A DNA stretch of 25,753 nucleotides from CAZSWS01 sp964610765 (lineage in GTDB: Bacteria; Bacteroidota; Bacteroidia; Bacteroidales; Tannerellaceae). The first letter of the stretch is position 1. Every line of letters starts with the position of its first letter. The position numbers and the translations under genes were made by a program. Below, in pieces: positions 1 to 6,898 of the stretch. The DNA lies in assembly GCA_964610765.1 (NCBI GenBank), contig CAZSWS010000037.1, positions 1 to 25,753 of the forward strand, in the 5' to 3' direction. A model generated the notes under the pieces. That model searched no databases, had not been told where the DNA came from, and worked only from the letters and a program-made list of their open reading frames with translations.

Positions 1-50
1 TGTAGAACGTTATTTCTTGTAAAACAGCTGTTCGACTGACTAGTTTTCCA

Positions 51-59
51 TACTTTTGC
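51..59 (+). promoter_or_regulatory. Bacteroidetes -7 promoter element of the response regulator
   Basis: TACTTTTGC fits the Bacteroidetes primary-sigma -7 consensus TAnnTTTG(C) exactly. It lies 31 bp before the ATG at 91, with a purine-rich GAGGAAA at 79-85 just ahead of that start. No convincing -33 TTTG is found at the usual 18-20 bp spacing, so the element rests on the -7 match and its position. It implies that the sigma-54 activator itself is made from a housekeeping promoter. Confidence 0.55.
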
Positions 60-90
60 ATCAAACAAAAAGCATTTTGAGGAAACAAGC

Positions 91-1416
91 ATGCATGAAT
101 CCATATTAATTATAGAAGATGATACAACGTATGCACTCATGTTAAAAGGGTGGTTCAAAAGAGCCGGCTATGAGGTGGTTTTGCATACAACGGTCGAGAA
201 AGCACGTAAAGAACTGGCTACCTCTACATTCAAACTCATTTTGTCAGATCTTCGCCTTCCTGACGGAGATGGTATCATGTTATTATCTTGGATAAAAGAG
301 AAGAAAATTCAAACTCCGGTCATTATAATGACTAGCTATGGCGAGGTGCAAAGTGCGGTCTCAGCCATCAAACTAGGTGCTTTCGATTACTTGGAAAAGC
401 CCATCAACCCAAGTATCCTAAAAGTAAAAATCGAGGAAGCATTTAACTACGTACCTCCGGTTGAGGAAGTGGTGAAGAAGCCTACCCGTGAACAAGCTAT
501 GCAAGGTATTATCTATGGGAAAAGCCAGGCTTCCAAACAAATGTATGAGCATATCGATTTGGTAGCTCCCACGCATCTTTCAGTGCTTATTATGGGAGAA
601 AGCGGAACAGGAAAAGAATCGTCTGCCCGGATGGTTCATGAACATAGCAAAAGAAAAGGAGCTCCTTTTATTGCCATCGACTGTGGAAGCTTATCGAAAG
701 AACTGGCACCCAGCGAACTGTTTGGACATGTAAAGGGTGCTTTTACTTCAGCGGTTGCTGATAAGAAGGGCGTTTTTGAGCAGGCAGAAGGAGGCACGGT
801 GTTCTTGGACGAAGTGGGCAACTTGTCTTATGATGTACAGGTGCAATTGCTCAGGGCTATTCAAGAGCGCATCGTTCGTCCGGTGGGTGCTTCGTCAGAC
901 CGTAAAATAGATGTACGTATCATCGTTGCTACGAATGAAAATATTCAAACAGCCATTCAGGAAGGGCGATTCAGAGAAGATTTGTATCATCGTCTGAATG
1001 AATTTATGTTGACTATTCCTCCCTTGCGAGAGCGTGGTGATGATATTATTCTTTTTTCTGAAAACTTCTTGATGGATGCGAGTAAAGAGCTGGAACGTCA
1101 TGTTGAAAAGTTCTCAGCCGAGGCATTAGATGTGTTAACCCGATATAGCTGGCCCGGAAACCTGCGGGAATTGCGCAATGTAATCCGACGTGCAGTGTTG
1201 TTTACAACCGGCAATGAGCTGACCGTGGAATCTTTGCCTGACTATCTCTTTCTTAAAGAAGAGCCCACCCTTTTGCTCACTGCTGTGTCTGAAGAAGAAC
1301 AGATTAAACATGCTTTAGAAGTAGCCAAAGGCAATAAAAGTAAAGCAGCCAAGCTACTAAACATTGATCGGAAGACCTTGTATAATAAAATGCATCAATA
1401 CGGCATGAAGCTGTAA
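91..1416 (+). CDS. Sigma-54-dependent response regulator, NtrC family
   Basis: Cytoplasmic two-component response regulator that, when phosphorylated, should drive sigma-54 RNA polymerase open-complex formation. The receiver domain (about 3-118) has the acidic pair D10/D11, phospho-acceptor D53 in LSDLRLPD, and K103. The AAA+ domain (about 140-370) has Walker A GESGTGKE at 169-176, Walker B with D240-E241, and arginine-rich R-finger segments at FREDLYHRL and PPLRERGDD. The sigma-54 contact loop reads GAFTSA (216-221) instead of the usual GAFTGA. A Fis-type helix-turn-helix closes the protein (about 403-441). The 441-residue length is normal for the family. It runs tail to tail with the hybrid kinase, ending 7 nt from it, so the two are probably partners. 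The sigma-54 promoter and palindrome beyond the kinase are its likely targets. Family assignment is secure; the partnership and targets are inferred. Confidence 0.95.
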   Translation: MHESILIIEDDTTYALMLKGWFKRAGYEVVLHTTVEKARKELATSTFKLILSDLRLPDGDGIMLLSWIKEKKIQTPVIIMTSYGEVQSAVSAIKLGAFDYLEKPINPSILKVKIEEAFNYVPPVEEVVKKPTREQAMQGIIYGKSQASKQMYEHIDLVAPTHLSVLIMGESGTGKESSARMVHEHSKRKGAPFIAIDCGSLSKELAPSELFGHVKGAFTSAVADKKGVFEQAEGGTVFLDEVGNLSYDVQVQLLRAIQERIVRPVGASSDRKIDVRIIVATNENIQTAIQEGRFREDLYHRLNEFMLTIPPLRERGDDIILFSENFLMDASKELERHVEKFSAEALDVLTRYSWPGNLRELRNVIRRAVLFTTGNELTVESLPDYLFLKEEPTLLLTAVSEEEQIKHALEVAKGNKSKAAKLLNIDRKTLYNKMHQYGMKL

Positions 1417-1423
1417 GGAGTTT

Positions 1424-3793
1424 TTAGGATAGCCTACGTATTTCATCCTTTATTTGTTCAACCACCTTTTGGGCATAGACTGTCAATTCGTTCATCTCTT
1501 TTTCCCAATGCGGAAATCCATCTGTTTGAGAAATGGGGTGTGACTCCATCTTTATCATTAATGGTAGCTTCTCGGTTGCGTCTAACTGTTTAAACATTGG
1601 AATCATTTTATGGCAGGCTGCCCGTGCTGCGTTGAAATCATGTCGGCTGACAGCTGTGTGTATCGTTTGTATATGCTCTTCGGTTGAAGTAACAAAAGCA
1701 AGCAGTACTTCTTTGATTGAGTCTATATCATTTCCCAGCATCTCTCTAAGAGAATCGGCTCTCCCCTTTGTTACTTTCGATGCTCCATATAGTTGCGCCA
1801 AATCGGCGGACGAGATGGGTTTTATAAGTATGGAGCTAAACCCTTTGCGCAGATACTCTTCGCTTGGAATATCTTTTCTGGCAGTCATGAGAGATACTGT
1901 CGTATGCTTCTTGCTGTTTTTTACCGCATGTAATACATCTAGCCCATTGAATGTTCCCATTTCCATATCAGTAAGTATCTCATCATAGATTGCTGAACTA
2001 AAGAATTGTTTTTCAAATTCTTCTCGTGTATGTGCGGTGGAGGGGATGTGTCCCAGTTGAAGCAACGAATCGCGAAGTACCAATAAATAAGGTAAGTCGT
2101 CGTCTACAATCAAGATGCTTCGTTGAGAGAATGGTCTTTCTGAGGCGATCACATCCGCGGGGATAGTCACTTCAAAAGATGAACCGATTTCTAGTCTGGA
2201 GGATACTTTTATGTCGCCTTTAAGTATCTGTACCAGTCCTTGCACAACGTACAATCCGAGTCCGCTACCTTCAGAAATTGATGCTTGACTATTCACGCGA
2301 CTGAAAGGTTCGAAAATACGCTTGATATCTTCTTGTGAGATGCCGGAACCGGTATCTTCTACTTGAAAGTACACACTTCCGTGGCGGTAGCTCACCGATA
2401 AAGAAACGACGCCACTGGATGTATATTTGATGGCATTCGATAGTAGGTTGATGATGATTTGTTTGATTTTGAGTGCATCAGATGCCAAAGTCAATTCTTT
2501 CTCAAAATCGAAAGAGTAGTTCAGTTCTAAGTTCTTTTGTTGTGCCAAGGGGATGAACAAGTCAATAATTTCTTGACACAACGCATATAAATTGAAGTTT
2601 TGCTGTATGACGGTCACCTTGCCTTGTTCGATACTTGAAAACTCAAGCAAATTCTCAAGCAGATTCAAGATATGCTTCCCGGAGTTTTGCATGGTGTGTA
2701 TGTCGTCTGCCGTCATGTTGTTGGGCGACTTTTTCAAATCAATGATGCCAAGTATCGAGCCTAAAGGCGTTTTTATATCGTGCGAGACGGATAATAGAAA
2801 CTGATGGCGGGTATCCATAATCTGCTTGATTCGTTCGTTGGCTTTTTCCAGACTTTGCCTTGCTTTGTATCCTTTGTTTACATCATTGATGATGAAATAA
2901 ATAAACATAAGTGTTAACACCATAGCAATGATGCCACTTGCAATCGTATAGGTGTTGTTTTTACGTATGAGTTGCTCACTCTTTCTAATCTCTCCGAACC
3001 GTGTTTGCACCATTTGACTATGAAAATCAATCAACAACGTAGAGAGTTCGGTTGATATTTTTTGGTCGGAAGCAATTAAGTCACTTAGGTTTTTCTCAAT
3101 AGATGAAATGGTTTGTCTATATTCTTTCTGTGCTTGCTTGGCAACTTCGCTCATTTCTTCCAGCAAGACCGACGTTGTGTCAGGCTGAGAAGCTACGAGG
3201 GTATCGGGCTGAATAACCTCTTCCGTTTCGAGGCTGTCTTTTTTTGAACGAGCAAAGAAAGAGGGAAGTTTGTCCCAAAAGCTTTTCTGCTTAGACGGAG
3301 GGATTAGTTCAGGGGGAGTGATGGGGGTTACTAAAATCGGTTTGTTGCTTCTTGCTGCATTTTTTATCTCTTCTGAGTTGTGCGAGTTGCTTAACAGCTT
3401 GTTTAAATTGGAGATAATTCGTCCTTTTTCCAGTAATAGTTGACCTATTTGACGCAGCCTATCTTCCTGATCCTGATTTTCTGTGACATGTAATAAGGTG
3501 TCAATCAGCAACTCCATATTATCCAGTTTTTCTCTAAACTGTTTGTAATGCTGATAGTTCTTGGTATACATGTATAGATTTACCTCGTTTTGTGACTCAT
3601 TTACAGCCTGAATCAACTGATTGGTCAAAGAAAGATCTTTCAGATATCCTTCAATACTGCTTTTTTGCTCATCTATATCTGCTCTGATGCTATAAACATA
3701 GAGCACCATCCCGGCACAGATGATTGCAACAATTACATATATAATAATGGCATGGATGCGAATTTTACTTTCAAGTCTTTTTTGTTCTTTCAT
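1424..3793 (-). CDS. Tripartite hybrid sensor histidine kinase (HisKA-HATPase-REC-HPt)
   Basis: Inner-membrane sensor kinase of 789 residues. TM1 is at about 13-35 and TM2 at about 282-303. They enclose a 240-residue extracytoplasmic region of predicted long helices, interrupted by a Pro/Ser-rich stretch around 150-210. The HisKA domain has the phospho-accepting H338 in SVSHDIKTP. The ATPase domain shows the N box (NLLSNAIKYT, about 449-458), the G1 motif DTGSGI, the F-box-like IFEPFSRV and the G2 motif GSGLGLYV. A receiver domain (about 558-668) keeps D564-D566, D609, T637 and K658. A C-terminal HPt-like domain carries H728 in AACHKMIPMF. The expected relay is H338 to D609 to H728 and then to D53 of the convergent NtrC-type regulator. 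The gene is divergent from the small secreted protein and shares with it the region holding the palindrome, so autoregulation is possible. The signal sensed is unknown. Confidence 0.93.
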   Translation of the reverse strand: MKEQKRLESKIRIHAIIIYVIVAIICAGMVLYVYSIRADIDEQKSSIEGYLKDLSLTNQLIQAVNESQNEVNLYMYTKNYQHYKQFREKLDNMELLIDTLLHVTENQDQEDRLRQIGQLLLEKGRIISNLNKLLSNSHNSEEIKNAARSNKPILVTPITPPELIPPSKQKSFWDKLPSFFARSKKDSLETEEVIQPDTLVASQPDTTSVLLEEMSEVAKQAQKEYRQTISSIEKNLSDLIASDQKISTELSTLLIDFHSQMVQTRFGEIRKSEQLIRKNNTYTIASGIIAMVLTLMFIYFIINDVNKGYKARQSLEKANERIKQIMDTRHQFLLSVSHDIKTPLGSILGIIDLKKSPNNMTADDIHTMQNSGKHILNLLENLLEFSSIEQGKVTVIQQNFNLYALCQEIIDLFIPLAQQKNLELNYSFDFEKELTLASDALKIKQIIINLLSNAIKYTSSGVVSLSVSYRHGSVYFQVEDTGSGISQEDIKRIFEPFSRVNSQASISEGSGLGLYVVQGLVQILKGDIKVSSRLEIGSSFEVTIPADVIASERPFSQRSILIVDDDLPYLLVLRDSLLQLGHIPSTAHTREEFEKQFFSSAIYDEILTDMEMGTFNGLDVLHAVKNSKKHTTVSLMTARKDIPSEEYLRKGFSSILIKPISSADLAQLYGASKVTKGRADSLREMLGNDIDSIKEVLLAFVTSTEEHIQTIHTAVSRHDFNAARAACHKMIPMFKQLDATEKLPLMIKMESHPISQTDGFPHWEKEMNELTVYAQKVVEQIKDEIRRLS

Positions 3794-3850
3794 TATATGC
3801 TTGTCCTTTTACCTAAAACAACTAACTGCTTTGTTTGGTTTTCTACACAA

Positions 3851-3880
3851 AACTGTGGAATATTTCCACAGTTCCACAGG
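3851..3880. promoter_or_regulatory. Palindrome plus extra half-site, candidate NtrC-family enhancer (UAS)
   Basis: AACTGTGGAA (3851-3860) and TTCCACAGTT (3864-3873) form a perfect 10-bp inverted repeat around TAT. The half-site TTCCACAG occurs again at 3872-3879, and a degenerate copy TTCTACAC is at 3841-3848. The centre is about 130 bp upstream of the predicted sigma-54 start site, the distance typical of NtrC-family enhancers. It also lies 60 bp in front of the kinase start. Binding by the regulator encoded at 91-1416 is inferred from position and symmetry, not shown. Confidence 0.6.
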
Positions 3881-3967
3881 TTCCTTTTTCTGTTCTTTAG
3901 ATAGTCTATTTGTATAACATGCATGCTATTAGCTGTTTATGGTATTTGGCATGGAAAGCCTACGAAG

Positions 3968-3983
3968 TGGTACAGCGATTGCA
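3968..3983 (+). promoter_or_regulatory. Sigma-54 (-24/-12) promoter of the small secreted protein
   Basis: TGGTACAGCGATTGCA matches the sigma-54 consensus TGGCACG-N4-TTGCA. The invariant GG (3969-3970) and GC (3981-3982) are separated by exactly 10 nt. The deviations are T for C after TGG and A for G at the end of the -24 box. The predicted start site is near 3994, giving a leader of about 50 nt before the ATG at 4043. No TAnnTTTG element was seen in the same interval. Its location beside a sigma-54 activator gene greatly strengthens the call. Confidence 0.7.
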
Positions 3984-4042
3984 CTTATATAAGCAAGAAT
4001 GCAAATAGCAAGCATAATTAGTAAATTTAAAATTGTAAGAAA

Positions 4043-4387
4043 ATGAAAAAAATTCAATTAATGCTGTTTTCAGCAGCTATGGTATTAGGAACTTCAGCTT
4101 ATGCTGGTAATGTAACTTCAGTTGAGAACGATACTGTAAAAGTAGCAGTAACTCAAACAACCGGTGACGAAGATGTATATGTAGATGTCAAATTGGAAGA
4201 TTTGAATGAAGCTGTACAAACAGCCATCAAAGGATTTATGGAAGACTATGACGTAAAGACTTTGGGGTATAACACCGAAAAGCAACTGACTAAAGTTACC
4301 TTGAGTGCAAAAGCTGATCAAGCAGAAAAGATTGTTATTCTAAATGATGAAGGAGAAGAGCAAAAGGAAGAAAAAGAAGTTGAATAA
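4043..4387 (+). CDS. Small secreted acidic protein, PepSY-like fold possible
   Basis: 114 residues with a clear signal peptide (MKKIQ, a hydrophobic core, then SAYA before G22). The mature protein of about 93 residues has a middle segment, KLEDLNEAVQTAIKG, followed by alternating beta-like stretches. This recalls the short PepSY-like periplasmic proteins of Bacteroidetes (helix beginning LPEAVQTAI, then beta strands and a closing acidic turn). I cannot confirm that family without a profile search. The C-terminus is strikingly acidic and lysine-rich, with alternating EE and KEE. There are no cysteines. It is the only gene behind the predicted sigma-54 promoter and is closed by a strong terminator, so it is probably a monocistronic output of the neighbouring phosphorelay. 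It might act in the envelope as a binding or feedback protein for the kinase, but its function is unknown. Confidence 0.85.
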   Translation: MKKIQLMLFSAAMVLGTSAYAGNVTSVENDTVKVAVTQTTGDEDVYVDVKLEDLNEAVQTAIKGFMEDYDVKTLGYNTEKQLTKVTLSAKADQAEKIVILNDEGEEQKEEKEVE

Positions 4388-4463
4388 TAGTGCTTCTCTA
4401 TTTGCTACGGGACCACTCATCTACCTAAGTAGCAAGTAGTATTTCTCATCAATTTAGTAGTTG

Positions 4464-4502
4464 AAAACGCCTTACAAATACGGTTTTTGTAAGGCGTTTT
4501 TT
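4464..4502 (+). terminator. Rho-independent terminator of the small secreted protein gene
   Basis: AAAACGCCTTACAAA (4464-4478) pairs perfectly with TTTGTAAGGCGTTTT (4486-4500) around a 7-nt loop, and the T run continues to 4502. It lies about 75 nt after the stop codon of the secreted protein gene. The symmetric A/T tails would also allow function on the other strand, though no minus-strand gene ends here. Confidence 0.9.
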
Positions 4503-4584
4503 GGGCTATATACCCCATGGGTTACAGGTGAGAAAGGGGTTGTAAATGAAGCTCTGGAAACGACTGGATGTAAATAAAATAAGT

Positions 4585-4592
4585 TATATTTG
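4585..4592 (+). promoter_or_regulatory. -7 promoter element of the DKNYW repeat gene
   Basis: TATATTTG is an exact TAnnTTTG match 33 bp before the ATG at 4626. Transcription should start a few bases after 4592, which rules out an in-frame ATG at 4590 and supports the start at 4626. The -33 element is not clear. Confidence 0.55.
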
Positions 4593-4625
4593 TTTGTAGC
4601 TATGGTGTCGTTTAAAACGAATTGT

Positions 4626-5783
4626 ATGAAAGTAATTATTCGAATCTTTCTATGGAGCTTATTGCTCACCTTTTCGCCTTCGCTGTCTGTCGTCGAAATC
4701 TACTCAAACTCGTTGACAGACCAGTGTGTCTTTACTCATGGACTGGTTGATCTGGGAGGTGGCTATGCAAAGGATAGCTTTAATGTCTATTTTCGAGGTA
4801 AGAAAATCAAAGATGCGTCAGCTTCTTCTTTCGAGCATTTAGGCGGCGGGTATGGCAAAGACACATGGAAAGTTTTTTATCTGGGCGACCCGGTTAAAGG
4901 CGCTTCAGCTTCTTCTTTTAAATATGAAGGCAATGGTTATGGAAAAGATAGTTGGAACACCTACTACCGAGGAGAAAAAGTAGGTAGTGCCTCCGGCTCG
5001 TCACTTGAAAACCTAGGTGGCAATTATAGAAAGGATTCCTGGAATGTATATTATAAAGGGAAGAAGATAAATGGAGCCTCTGCTTCCTCGTTCGTGCATC
5101 TTGGGGGTGGATATGCCAAAGACACGTGGAAAGTTTTTTATTTGGGCGATCCGGTTAAAGGTGCTTCGGCATCTTCCTTTACATACGAAGGCAATGGTTA
5201 TGGAAAAGATAGTTGGGCTACCTACTATCGGGGTGAAAAGATAAGTGGATCTTCCGGCTCGTCACTTGAAAACCTGGGCGGAGGTTATAGCAAAGATACC
5301 TGGGATGTTTATTTCAAAGGTCATAAAGTGAAAGGCGCTTCTGCCTCTTCTTTTGAGTACTTAGGGGGAGGCTATGGAAAAGATAGCTGGGATGTCTTTT
5401 ATTTGGGTGATGCAGTGAAAGGTGCTTCGGCTTCTTCGTTCGAATATGAAGGGAACGGTTATGCCAAAGACACGTGGAACGCATACTACCGAGGTGAAAA
5501 GGTCAGTAATATTTCTACTTCGTCACTTGAGGCCTTAGGTGGTGGGTATAGTAAAGATACGTGGGATGTTTATTTTCGGGGTAAAAAAATCAAAGATGCC
5601 TCCGCTTCTTCTTTTCAGTATGTTGGTGGCGGCTATGCCAAAGACACGTGGAACGTATATTATCGGGGTGCTAAAATCAAAGATGCTTCGGCTTCCTCAT
5701 TCGAATACTTAGGCAGAAACTATGCAAGAGATACGTGGAACACTTATTATAAAGGAAAAAAAACGGATAGAGTCCGTAAGTGA
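4626..5783 (+). CDS. Exported DKNYW-family repeat protein with twelve 29-residue repeats
   Basis: I choose the ATG at 4626 because a signal peptide (MKVIIRIFLWSLLLTFSPSL) starts there, while in-frame ATGs at 4590 and 4602 sit on or just after the promoter element. After a short spacer the protein is almost entirely tandem repeats of 29 residues, pattern GGYxKD[ST]WxVYYxGxKxxxASASSFE, as in the DKNYW family. Eleven units are complete and a twelfth stops after 24 residues in a basic tail. The units alternate in three types: a KKIK type, a YLGDPVKGAS type and an EGNGY type. This ABC order occurs three times and is followed by three A-like units. Tyr, Trp and Gly are strictly periodic, suggesting a beta-rich solenoid or hairpin array. 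The biochemical function of DKNYW proteins is not established; an envelope or surface role is inferred only from the export signal. Confidence 0.85.
   Translation: MKVIIRIFLWSLLLTFSPSLSVVEIYSNSLTDQCVFTHGLVDLGGGYAKDSFNVYFRGKKIKDASASSFEHLGGGYGKDTWKVFYLGDPVKGASASSFKYEGNGYGKDSWNTYYRGEKVGSASGSSLENLGGNYRKDSWNVYYKGKKINGASASSFVHLGGGYAKDTWKVFYLGDPVKGASASSFTYEGNGYGKDSWATYYRGEKISGSSGSSLENLGGGYSKDTWDVYFKGHKVKGASASSFEYLGGGYGKDSWDVFYLGDAVKGASASSFEYEGNGYAKDTWNAYYRGEKVSNISTSSLEALGGGYSKDTWDVYFRGKKIKDASASSFQYVGGGYAKDTWNVYYRGAKIKDASASSFEYLGRNYARDTWNTYYKGKKTDRVRK
4752..5780 (+). repeat. Intragenic tandem repeat, 87-bp unit with 261-bp higher-order period
   Basis: The coding repeats begin with the Leu codon at 4752 and run in 87-bp steps (29 codons) without any length change to the gene end, the last copy being 72 bp. 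Units 1-3, 4-6 and 7-9 form three 261-bp super-repeats. For example, the segment encoding YLGDPVKGASASSF appears near 4878 and near 5139 with mostly silent differences, and in altered form (YLGDAVKGAS) near 5400. The constant unit length and silent divergence indicate duplication of a three-unit block under protein-level constraint. Confidence 0.85.
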
Positions 5784-5846
5784 TACTCATTCATTTTCAG
5801 GTAGAAGCTTTAAGAAAAGAAATGATGTTTTGACTGACTTTCTTTC

Positions 5847-5855
5847 TACCTTTGC
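5847..5855 (+). promoter_or_regulatory. -7 promoter element of the DMT transporter gene
   Basis: TACCTTTGC is an exact match to TAnnTTTGC, 23 bp before the ATG at 5878. A TTTG occurs at 5829-5832, but the spacer of 14 bp is shorter than the 18-20 bp normally seen. An AGAAGG stretch just before the start codon may help ribosome binding. Confidence 0.55.
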
Positions 5856-5877
5856 GCTCGAATAACAGAAGGCAGAA

Positions 5878-6789
5878 ATGAAAAGTTTGAAAGGTGTTGC
5901 ATTAGCTATTATCTCATCAGCTACATTCGGTATGATAGCTTTATTTTCCATTCCTTTGATGAAAGAAGGGATGTCTATTCAATCCATTTTATTTTATCGA
6001 TTTTTCTTTTCCGCATTGGCGATGGGAGGCATATGTTTGTATCGCAAGAGAAGCTTGAAAATCTCTATGCGCCAGCTACGTGACATAATTCTTTTAGGGC
6101 TACTCTATGCTTCTACTTCTTTGTTTCTTATCCAGTCATACCAATGGATACCGAGTGGGGTAGCCACAACGATTCATTTTTTATATCCGGTATTGGTAAG
6201 TATTCTGATGGTTGTATTTTTCAAAGAGAAAGGAACTGTTCATTTGTTTGGAACAGCCATTCTTTCCTTGTTAGGCGTAGTATGTTTGTCTTGGTCTGAC
6301 GGAGGAAGTGTGCAGATGATAGGGATTGTGACTGCTTCCTTGACTGTAGTTACCTATGCACTGTATATTGTGGGGGTCAATCAAACCCGAACAGGAAAAG
6401 AAATGGAAGCCGAGTCGCTGACATTCTATGTGCTGCTTGTCGGAAGTGTTTTCTTTATGATGTATGCCTTGACAACGACAACTATCCAGCCTATTACTTC
6501 TTTCCCGGCTTTAGGACGTTTACTTGCATTAGCCCTTCTGTCAACGGTGATTTCCGGACTTGGACTTGTTTTAGCAATCAAATATATTGGTTCTACCATT
6601 ACTTCCATTCTGGGCTCTATGGAACCTATGGTTGCTGTCCTTATCGGTATTTTCTATTTCTCTGAGGTCTTTACCGTATATACGATGACCGGTGTTGCTT
6701 TAATTATTCTGGCTGTTTATCTGGTTATTCGTCAGTCTGCTAAACCTCGAAAAAGCATAAAAGGAAACTTAGGTAATACGCTCGGTTAA
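5878..6789 (+). CDS. DMT-superfamily EamA-type transporter
   Basis: Integral inner-membrane protein of 303 residues with about ten hydrophobic helices arranged as two EamA repeats (about 5-137 and 150-288), the usual size of the family. Recognisable family features are an N-terminal helix GVALAIISSATFGMIALFS, the motif FYRFFFSALAM at the start of the third helix region, and the second-repeat ending SILGSMEPMVAVLIGIFYF, which matches the conserved 'lEPv.a.l.g...l.E' segment with E264 following. EamA proteins export or import small metabolites such as amino acids or drugs; the substrate cannot be read from sequence. It is monocistronic: its own -7 element lies upstream and a shared hairpin terminator downstream separates it from a convergent lipoprotein gene. 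Confidence 0.9.
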   Translation: MKSLKGVALAIISSATFGMIALFSIPLMKEGMSIQSILFYRFFFSALAMGGICLYRKRSLKISMRQLRDIILLGLLYASTSLFLIQSYQWIPSGVATTIHFLYPVLVSILMVVFFKEKGTVHLFGTAILSLLGVVCLSWSDGGSVQMIGIVTASLTVVTYALYIVGVNQTRTGKEMEAESLTFYVLLVGSVFFMMYALTTTTIQPITSFPALGRLLALALLSTVISGLGLVLAIKYIGSTITSILGSMEPMVAVLIGIFYFSEVFTVYTMTGVALIILAVYLVIRQSAKPRKSIKGNLGNTLG

Positions 6790-6823
6790 AAGCGTATGCC
6801 GAATTATATATGGTCGAAAAATG

Positions 6824-6856
6824 AAAGGGAAGACATCCTCTCGACGTCTTCCCTTT
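6824..6856. terminator. Bidirectional hairpin terminator between convergent genes
   Basis: AAAGGGAAGAC (6824-6834) pairs perfectly with GTCTTCCCTTT (6846-6856), giving an 11-bp stem with an 11-nt loop. On the minus strand it is followed by ATTTTTCG, a short U tract. On the plus strand the stem itself ends in TTT. It sits between the DMT transporter stop (6789) and the NigD-like lipoprotein stop (6899), as expected for a shared terminator. Confidence 0.75.
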
Positions 6857-6898
6857 ACCGTACTAAATGATAAAATAAAAGTTATGCGGGAAGGTAAA

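Noticed and set aside
1533..1988. Open frame of about 150 codons on the plus strand inside the kinase gene.
   Set aside because: It is antisense to the receiver and HPt domains, whose conserved residues are clear on the minus strand, and it resembles no family.
3851..3880. Cluster of DnaA boxes (TCCACA-like sequences) suggesting a replication origin.
   Set aside because: Each copy differs from TTATCCACA at one or more fixed positions, the arms form a precise palindrome, and no dnaA, dnaN or AT-rich unwinding region is nearby. A regulator site fits better.
3947..3960. TGGCATGGAAAGCC as an alternative sigma-54 promoter before the small secreted protein gene.
   Set aside because: The GG and GC are only 8 nt apart rather than 10 and there is no TTGC; the site at 3968-3983 has correct spacing.
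4503..4584. ACCCC and GGGGT arms near 4511-4541 as a hairpin or riboswitch before the DKNYW gene.
   Set aside because: Only five base pairs with a long loop; no known riboswitch features.
4752..5780. Regular repeats that might be read as a CRISPR array.
   Set aside because: The period is a constant 87 bp of open coding frame with diverged copies and no unique spacers; it encodes protein repeats.
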